The position numbers and the translations under genes were made by a program. DNA of 64,000 bases. It comes from Cadophora sp. MPI-SDFR-AT-0126 (Eukaryota > Ascomycota > Leotiomycetes > Helotiales > Ploettnerulaceae). Shown piece by piece: positions 56,907-64,000 of this stretch. The notes beneath the pieces were generated by a model. It ran no database searches, was not told the DNA's origin, and saw only the letters and a program-made list of their open reading frames with translations. Every line of letters begins with the position of its first letter. Position 1 is the stretch's first letter. The DNA lies in contig JAGMVK010000013.1 of assembly GCA_020747065.1 (NCBI GenBank), forward strand, positions 744,001-808,000, in the 5' to 3' direction.

Positions 56907-58048
56907 GGTCCGACGTAGGCGTGATCAATCAGTCATCTTTGGGTTGGATATTTGGGTTCGGAGCTGAGGAGTTGGGGATACCTTTACATTTATTTACACC
57001 TCGTTGAGGAAAGACGAGGTGAGGGAAGAAGAGGAGGGGCTTTATGGGCCATGTTACGATATGATACGATGACACTGGACACAAATGGATAGGATGCGAA
57101 TGGGTACAGAGAACCCATCTATCTATATCCTCCAGAAGTCTCTACAGCAGACAGACCAAAAGATGTCTGACCTACTTCCCTACTTACTTAATATTTGCCC
57201 TCCTGTACGCTGACTAGCCTGGGACTGTTTGGGGTCTAAGGTCTGGTGACTATCTCTTTAGATATTTTCTTGTGCATATAGTACATACATAACTCCCAGA
57301 CAATACAAGAATCAGACAAATCTGAAGACATCAAGACAAGTTCGTGAATTCTAAAAGTCCCTTTCGGTACATCATAATTGACTCTAGACACCTGGAAGAC
57401 GCGGAATCGGAAAGATGAAATTGGAAAGTGCCGTCTCATATCAGCTTACATCCGTACGGCTTGTTGTCTTGTAAGAGCTTGTCTTGCCTGCTTAACGATC
57501 AAGCAATCATTTGCACCACTCTCGTCTGCTCGCTCCCTCACGTCAGATTCATACGTACGTACTGTACCTTCCTCGCCACACCCTCTCATCTCTTCGCTAC
57601 AGCCGTGGGACGTGCGAATGTCTGATCAAACTTCGCCCGATCGTGCCTCGCTGGATTTCCCTTTGAAACAACGTGATGTCCTAGTGGGTTGTACCTTTGC
57701 TACTACCTGCGGAAGTAGTCGGCTCTTACGACGTACCGTCGCACAGGCGGGGGATGGGCAACATGAGTTTCTTCTTTTATAGAACCGAGAGAGAGACTCT
57801 CACGTGCTGTACCGCTTCTCGAGTGCTATGTGTGGCGTTCGAATGCGTAATGAGAGGCGAAGGAGGGTATAGACGAAATCATGGACTTTGAGGCATACCT
57901 GGTTGTTAAGTTTTGACCGGTCTCATTCCAGCTCGTGCGATGAACTCTGGACCTTCTCTCCTTCCCAAAGACCCGTCGACTTGTCTCAGGCGTGCAATAC
58001 CTTACTTCCTAGAATTGTACCACCAGCGCCTCTCAGCGACGTTCCATC
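56907..58048. other. Convergent 3' region, 1.1 kb
   Basis: Between the stop of the membrane-protein gene (plus) and the stop of the caspase-like/Zn2Cys6 gene (minus). A few frames up to 134 codons occur but lack domain features. Nothing is called. Confidence 0.4.
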
Positions 58049-61000
58049 TCACCAATTGAGTGTCGTCTCTCTCGCCCTCTCATCCGGTTCCCCCTCCGTC
58101 ACACCACGCGTCCCACACCTGCACTTTGCAGTTCTGCGCTGCAAATCAAACAATACCTCTTTCACTACGACTCGTTTGTCTTCAGCTACTAATCTTAGAT
58201 CTGCCGCTTCATTCTCCGCCTGACTGGAATCCCAAGCTGCAAGTCCTTCCTCCTCGATCTTCATTACCCACTGAGCGACATGCCCGGTTAGAAGACTGTC
58301 CCAAAGACCCTCGCGTCGAGGTGCAGAGAGTAGCAGCCGAATAGCCTCACGGCGAAGTCCGCGGTCCCGGCATTTGGTCGCTACCATGTAGAGAGGGTGA
58401 ATGATCCCGAGACTTGTTGAGAAAGATGCTCTTACGTGAACAAAGCTATTTGGATAACTCGTCGGGGTTGCAGCCGTTGTTTCCAGTCTCGGTTGTGGAG
58501 TTCCCGTATGAATGTATTTCTCTTGTTGACTGACTTGGCCGTGAGAAGTCGGACTAAGGACACTTGATTGTTGCATGCTCGTCTTAGAACTCGTCTTAGA
58601 TCCTTGATCCGTATCGCTGCGATATATCTTACGACCTATGGATGTCTTTCCGTCAAACAAGATCTCTTTAGCAAGATCCACGATTGTTTTGAAGATGATG
58701 TAAGAAGTATCGAACACCGTCTCGCTTATTGACAAGGAGTCGATCAGAACTGCGATACAGAATTTGTTCATCTTGAGGATGTCGCGTCTTATCGTCTCAA
58801 AACTTGAGACTCCAGGTTTCTGGCGGGTCTCCAAGAGTTCTTCGAAAGTATATGACTTATCAAAAACTTGTCCCTTGATCTTGAAGTCATGTACAGAATG
58901 ACGGAGACCTTCGGAGACCTCAGAGCCGGGGTTGATAGCCTCGTTGAATTGTGCCATAAGTGTTAGCAGACGATCCAAAAGATGCTCCGTCTCTTTTGTA
59001 ATGGTGGTCTCCTCAGGAAGCAACGTATCCAATGCTGCTGTATCAAATGATGACTGTGGACGGAACGGGTTCGTAGTCGACCCGTCAATCCAGAGAGACA
59101 GTATGTCAGGCAAGCAGAAAGCATCCACGCAGGACTGTATATGGACGAAAAGCCTGAAAAATATCTGTATAATGTCAATCTCAATCTCATTGTCAGTAAT
59201 ATGATCAAGTCGTGGTTGGCGGATGATACGAAGACCATGATTGAGTTGAATAAGGGCCGCCTTGTGGTCGCCAATGAAACACTGGAAACAAACAAACAAT
59301 GCGATGGACATGAGAGTTTTCCGATGCGACCAGGGTTTTTGGCTTCCAAGGCTTTGTCGCAATACTTCGAGAGCCTTTCCGTTATGTTTTAATGCAAAGT
59401 CATAATGTGGAGCGTGTTGTCCTCCTCCCAAGGTCTCATACAAGCCTCCCATGGCCAGAACAGCATGTCGTAGCGAGGGGTTCTGGTGACATTCTTCTAG
59501 GATGTTACCAGTCCAGACTTCCGATTCCGCAAATCCGAAAATGTCTCTGGATGTGAAGGTCTGAAAGCTCCCAAAATATCGCCATTCCTGCGAGTCAAAT
59601 GGAAGTCGAGAGAGGTCATGTATTCCAGGAACAAGTGGAATTATTGTTCCATATGTCTTCTTTCCTGAAAGGGCACCAATTGAAGCGTCCAATGCTGATC
59701 TACTTTGCGGATATCCATCACATAGTCGACCTGACCGTTCACACTTGGTGCATTGTGGTCTCGTCTCATCACATTTTACTCGCCGCGTTCTGTAGAAGTA
59801 AGTATCGCGGCAATGCAACAAGATTTGTTGAAGACATGGCACTTACTTGCAGTTTAGACACCCCGTTTTTATTTTGACTTTGTTGGTGGATTTCCCGCGT
59901 TTTGTGGCATTCGAGGTGTTGTTGACTCTGGCTCGCTTGAGGTCGCTTGCTGGGGAGGTTGTCTCATAACTGGAGAGCGGGTCGCTATCTTGTCGTATCT
60001 CGTTAAGGAGTTCGGTCCCGGAGGGTTCTTTATCTGGGGCTACCCAGTTCCTTGGGTCGGATATGAATTGAAGGGGTGTCCCTTCGTCTGGATTGCTCTG
60101 AGCCTCTTCATCACAACTTTCAGTCTCAGAAGAGCGAAAGTCTTTCTTAGGTGAGATTTGCATGAACAGTAGGTTGCTTTTATCGGTTACTGGCTCATCT
60201 TTCAAATATTCCGACTTCCAACTTGGCACTTCCTGGAACTCTTCTTTGATGGCAACGTTCTCTGTCTTTCCAATGCACAGTGAAACATCGAAATTCATGT
60301 GCTCGTCTTGGGCAGTATCTCTAGTTGCATGGCTCAAATTTGTTCCACTTATGGAATCATGTACTGAAAGTATATCAGTGCTTCTGATATTCGGGCCAGT
60401 GGCATATCCAATAAAAGAGCAAGCAGGGTGATCCGGTAACATGTCCCATATCGGCATCGGAACGGACAGAATCATCAGAGTAGAGTAGCTTGGGAAAACA
60501 GCTTCGACTTTTACCCATTTCGCCAATAAGGGAAATTTGTCAAGCCAACGAGCGCATTGCCGAGCGTCCAGCTGTTGGTCTTCTTCCAATTGAAGCGTTA
60601 TCAAGACGTGCGGAATTTTGTAAGATCCATCGGAAGACAAGGAGGACAGAGAAGTCGAGCTTGAGCTATTGTCATCCAAATCTAGGTCCATCGCGTCAAC
60701 ATAAGTCGAGGTATCATCCTCGTCGGATGTTGCAGCAGAGGGTGTATCAGGTAGTGATATCAACGGATTCCTTCTACACAACTCAATTCCGGGTGCCTTG
60801 CAGTCTTTCGTATTGATCCAATGTATAGGTGTGACGCACCATTCCATTGGTATGCCTTCACGGCCCTTTTTTGCCTCTTTGAGCTTCAATCGAAACAAGA
60901 TCTCGGTATGCAAAGATGCGGCCGAGAATGATGGTTTCCTCATCCAATCGCGAAGTACATCGACGAGAGTATTCGTTAAGGAATGTTCGCCAGGTGGGGG

Positions 61001-61501
61001 AGCTCTTCTCTCAAAGCCGCAAGCCGCAATGGTCTCCATCACTGCGAATTGAGACGTTGTTGCTGAGCTCGCTGCTGCACATGTATCCAGCAGAATAAGC
61101 ACATCCGACTTTGCTGTTCCGAAAAGACCTTGGATAGCAGACCAGTCCACGAATGGAGAGGCTGGATTTTGTCCAAAAACCCATTCGGCCTGCCGAGCGC
61201 TGTTCATTCTCCCATGTCCAGCATAATACAGGACAAAGAGGTTTTTATCATTGCCGTATGCTTGAATGAAATCAAGTGTCTTCCTCATCAAGTCCCAATG
61301 TGAGTTCACGCCCGGAATAAGGAAAACATTGGTTTGGAAGCCGTAACCTTGCAGGATATTGTTGAGAGCACCGAGTTCTTCTTGAACGCTAAGTCCATCA
61401 TCTTCCCAACGTATAAGACAGGCATTGACCGTTTCATAACGGGACTTTCCACGATTCGGGAAAGCTCTCTTCGCAGCCTGACCGCAGTTAGGACCTGGCA
61501 T
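58049..61501 (-). CDS. Caspase-like peptidase fused to a Zn2Cys6 transcription factor
   Basis: Exons in transcript order are 61501-59847 and 59789-58049; one 57-nt GT-AG intron (donor GTAAGT, acceptor CTACAG), phase 2; product 1131 residues. Residues about 20-245 are a caspase-like (peptidase C14 fold) domain: VNACLIRWEDDGLSVQEELG, LFVLYYAGHG with His96, and DVLILLDTCAAASSAT with Cys141. Residues about 295-370 are a beta-rich region (HVLITLQLEEDQQLDARQCA, DMLPDHPACSFIGYATG) that I know as a follower of fungal caspase-like domains. After an acidic linker comes the zinc cluster, cysteines 548, 551, 558, 565, 568 and 575 (GCLNCKTRRVKCDETRPQCT, KCERSGRLCDGY), then a fungal-specific transcription-factor region to the end. 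The intron splits the zinc cluster, so the DNA-binding domain needs the same frame as the peptidase. Cleavage-regulated transcription is an inference. An internal start (Met402 or Met447) could make the regulator alone. Confidence 0.88.
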
Positions 61502-63450
61502 GCCTTGAAACTGGGGGACGGATCATTACATTGTTTACATCTTCTGAGAAAGCAGCTAGATCCTGGTGATGAAAGCCGGCCCGAGATGTGTCATGAGAGC
61601 AGAACTGAGTCTTTTGGCCTTCAGAGAGGACATAGAAGGGGGGTTGCGACATGACTGAGGGTAGCTGTGACACTTACAGCCTCGTGAGGTTGACTTTCAC
61701 GACTGCCAGTAAAGAAAAGCGATCCTGACGGAGCCAGCAAGGATGGTCGAATGCTCGCAATATGAATTACTTTGCAAATTCCAACGGCGATGGGATCCGT
61801 GTATTTTGATCGAAAATTGCATTGTGTCATGCTGTAGCTGGGCGGTATATGGGCTGGGTTGTGCAGCCTGCATGATGCATCCCCCGGGCTCCCTTCTGGT
61901 CACCGATGTGGCTGCTCAGCCGCCTTGTTCTGGGTCCGAGGGGGAAGCATTGGCGAATCGTGCCCCAATTAAAGGAAGGGTTCTAAAAAAAGTTCGATCA
62001 GGAAGAATCGTATGCGGAGGAAGATTTGTTGACTGATAGAAGTTTAATCCCGTTACTGAGAGGTGGCTGCCCGCCTAAGTGTCTTGGCGGATCTCTGTAG
62101 GTACTGAACAGATGTGACTTCCTATTCAAGTCAGACTTCACACCCACACTCAAACTCAAATTACGCATCTCCTTCATCAAGAACCCTCCAACCTTCAAAG
62201 ATGAACGCCTCAATGTTATTGAATCTGTCTGTCTGGTCTATGTGCATTGTCTAACCATCCCGATCGATTAATCCAAGCAATCATCCACCTATCTATCCGT
62301 CATTCCTCTCACACACTCAGTAACCGAAGCACTGAAGCCCACGATAATATGCTATGCTTGTGAGAAGTAGGATATTGCGATTACATGCTTGCCCTTTCGA
62401 TCTGATTTTGGTTGGTCTGCAATCTGAGACCCAATTGTGAGAAATGAGCATGGAAATGAAAATGAAAATATATGATGTGTGCAAATTTACAGTTCCCAGT
62501 CCCCGCCTCAATTGCAGGCCCCAGGCCAGCCTCTGTCCCAAGTCGAGATACCAGGGCCAATATGGAAAGTGTGGTCATGAGCCTCGTTTTATGTTGTCGA
62601 TGATACCCAAGCAATTAAGCTCACGATATTGAGAGGGACGGACGTTCGTTGTCGGCTTGTTGGTGACTTGGCTTAAAGATATGGAATCTGAGATGCAGTG
62701 GACTGTGCTTGTTTGCTGATCGTGTGTTTGCTGATCGTGTAAGTATTGTTCAAAATAGAAGGGCGCTCTTTCGATTTGATGTGAAAGAAAAGTCGTTATC
62801 GTCGTGAAATATGCACTTTTGAATGGATGCAGATATACCACTCAAATATTAGGCATGATGCATTGCACTTCCTTTCGTCCTAGCCATTGAGCACTGCTAA
62901 ATTCAATCTCGAACTAGTGCTTGTGATGAATGTAGTTGTACGGCATTGTGAGCTAGATGAAGAGAAGTGGGATGAACCGACACTCAGTGAGTCGATTCCA
63001 AGACAATGCAGTCCATGTCGAGGTTGAAATTTGTGAATTTCGAATTCTTCAGACAAGGACTGAACTGTCATATGGGAATCATGTCTGTCTGGTTTGCCGT
63101 ATTCCAGATAAATGGATGATAAGCTAGGAATTAGACTGATCTCAAGTTGTTCGTTCCTGTTCCCTCTTGGGAGAAAATGCTGAGGCATTGGTATATGATA
63201 TGTGCCTGGATATTGATACAGTTGAAACCAAAAATCCCAAAGGGAAAGCAACGTAACGTGGAGGGAGATCTGTACTTCGGGAGGACGTGAGATAGTGTGC
63301 TGGGGGTGTTTTTGTGCGTTGGGTTGATGGAGTTGTGTCGGGCTAGAGTAGTCGCAGAATGCTGTACAGTACACACGAAATCGAAGTCGAAATCGAAGTC
63401 CTTCAGACCGTCAATCTCTCGAAACTGAGAGATAACCAAGGTCCTCCGCC
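61502..63450. other. Intergenic, 1.95 kb
   Basis: Promoter region of the caspase-like/Zn2Cys6 gene on the left and the 3' region of the partial gene on the right. Frames up to 164 codons (62880-63374, minus) have no domain features and low-complexity composition. A 15-bp tandem duplication lies at 62711-62740. Confidence 0.4.
62711..62740. repeat. Perfect tandem duplication of 15 bp
   Basis: GTTTGCTGATCGTGT occurs twice head to tail (62711-62725 and 62726-62740). Probably a recent replication-slippage event in intergenic DNA. Confidence 0.8.
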
Positions 63451-64000
63451 CTAACATCTAAAATGTGCATTGCGATTATCCATATTATGGCGACTCCACT
63501 GGCTCGGCTGAGTATCCTCAGGCACATTTGCTGTTGGACTACGCTTCTGGAAACCGTGCTTGCCGTATGCTTCCCAGGGGATAGGCTTCTGTCGACAGTC
63601 ATATTCGGCGTCGTAGTTATTGTTCGGGTCGGTGTGGTTCATGGCTAGCATTCGCTTCTCGTCCAGGGCGTCGGCCTTCAGGATGATGCGTCGGGTGTGG
63701 AAGTCACTGAGAGTGAGCTATTAGCTTGTATGTATGTCAGGAAATTGAAGGGTGACCTACCTCAGAGCTTTGCTCAAATCCGCAGTATTCCAGCCATCAT
63801 CCACATTATGTAACCAAGCCTTCATAAGTCTACGCTTCGATGCCTTATAATGATCCTTCTCATACTGACAGGCAAGCTTGAGCTTGCATCCAAGACAAGT
63901 CAAGTTCGCCACGCGGGCGCTGTTACCATGGAAGCTCTGGAGCTCGAAGATATCGTGATATTGGTAGAAGATTCCTAGAACTTGCAGCTTGCAATAGTTG
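63451..64000 (-). CDS. Unrecognised gene, C-terminal part (5' end outside window)
   Basis: Visible exons in transcript order are 64000-63761 (open at the window edge) and 63706-63451, with a 54-nt GT-AG intron in phase 2. About 164 residues are seen. A CxxC...C pattern, NLTCLGCKLKLACQYEKDHY, suggests a small zinc-binding site, followed by KASKRRLMKAWLHNVDDGWN and RRIILKADALDEKRMLAMNH. The end is polar and Pro/Asn-rich (QWSRHNMDNRNAHFRC). I do not recognise the family. The even phases, the conserved-looking Trp and Cys residues, and the matching intron signals make a real gene likely. Confidence 0.65.

Noticed and set aside
62880..63374. 164-codon minus-strand frame
   Set aside because: Ser/His/Gln-rich low-complexity product, no domain, no partner exons with consistent phase.
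1..64000. CRISPR arrays, bacterial operons or plasmid origins
   Set aside because: Spliceosomal introns and eukaryotic families throughout; no repeat-spacer arrays were seen.

Overview
This window is nuclear DNA from a filamentous ascomycete. The evidence is the dense packing of genes on both strands, short introns (about 45-65 nt) with GTAAGT/GTATGT donors and CTAAC/CTGAC branch points, Zn2Cys6 regulators, a Pal1 protein, a GPI-anchored Cys-rich wall protein and caspase-like proteins. The style of the products suggests Leotiomycetes (Helotiales-like), but that placement is an inference from family resemblance, not from a phylogeny. I rebuilt splice models by hand; for every gene called below, exon lengths and phases sum to a whole number of codons.

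Layout. 1-10 kb: 3' end of CFT1 (mRNA 3'-end processing), a tiny membrane protein, PAL1 (polarity), USB1 (U6 snRNA phosphodiesterase) and a Zn2Cys6 regulator. 10-19 kb: a Gal80-like oxidoreductase-fold protein, a secreted type-B carboxylesterase-like protein with a degraded catalytic triad, ERO1 and CKS1. 19-30 kb: an RSC4-like double-bromodomain protein, a very intron-rich ribosome-associated Hsp70 (SSB1) with a dead zinc-finger fragment inside one intron, an F-box-like protein, mitochondrial ribosome recycling factor, an RGG-rich presumptive mitochondrial protein and CDC26. 30-48 kb: TAF2, SAS4, an IQM-like calmodulin-binding protein, a CDP-choline/ethanolamine phosphotransferase, a GPI-anchored protein, YPT35 (PX domain) and a DsbA-like protein. 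48-57 kb is sparser: a cryptic small gene, a short coiled-coil gene with a 1.3-kb repeat-filled intron, a 5'-truncated hybrid histidine kinase and a four-helix membrane protein. 58-64 kb: a 1131-residue protein joining a caspase-like peptidase to a Zn2Cys6 transcription factor, then the 3' part of an unrecognised gene that runs off the window.

Most genes are unlinked housekeeping genes (transcription, chromatin, translation, ER redox, lipid synthesis, cell cycle). I see no biosynthetic cluster. The standout is the caspase-like/Zn2Cys6 fusion at 58049-61501. Its zinc cluster is split by an intron, so its first two cysteines are encoded only in the open frame that also encodes the peptidase. 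Both apparent catalytic residues (His and Cys) are kept, which suggests a protease-coupled transcription factor. Other leads are the triad-less esterase, the zinc-finger relic in the SSB1 intron, the headless histidine kinase, two GC-AG introns, a damaged splice donor, and two introns whose retention would keep the frame open.
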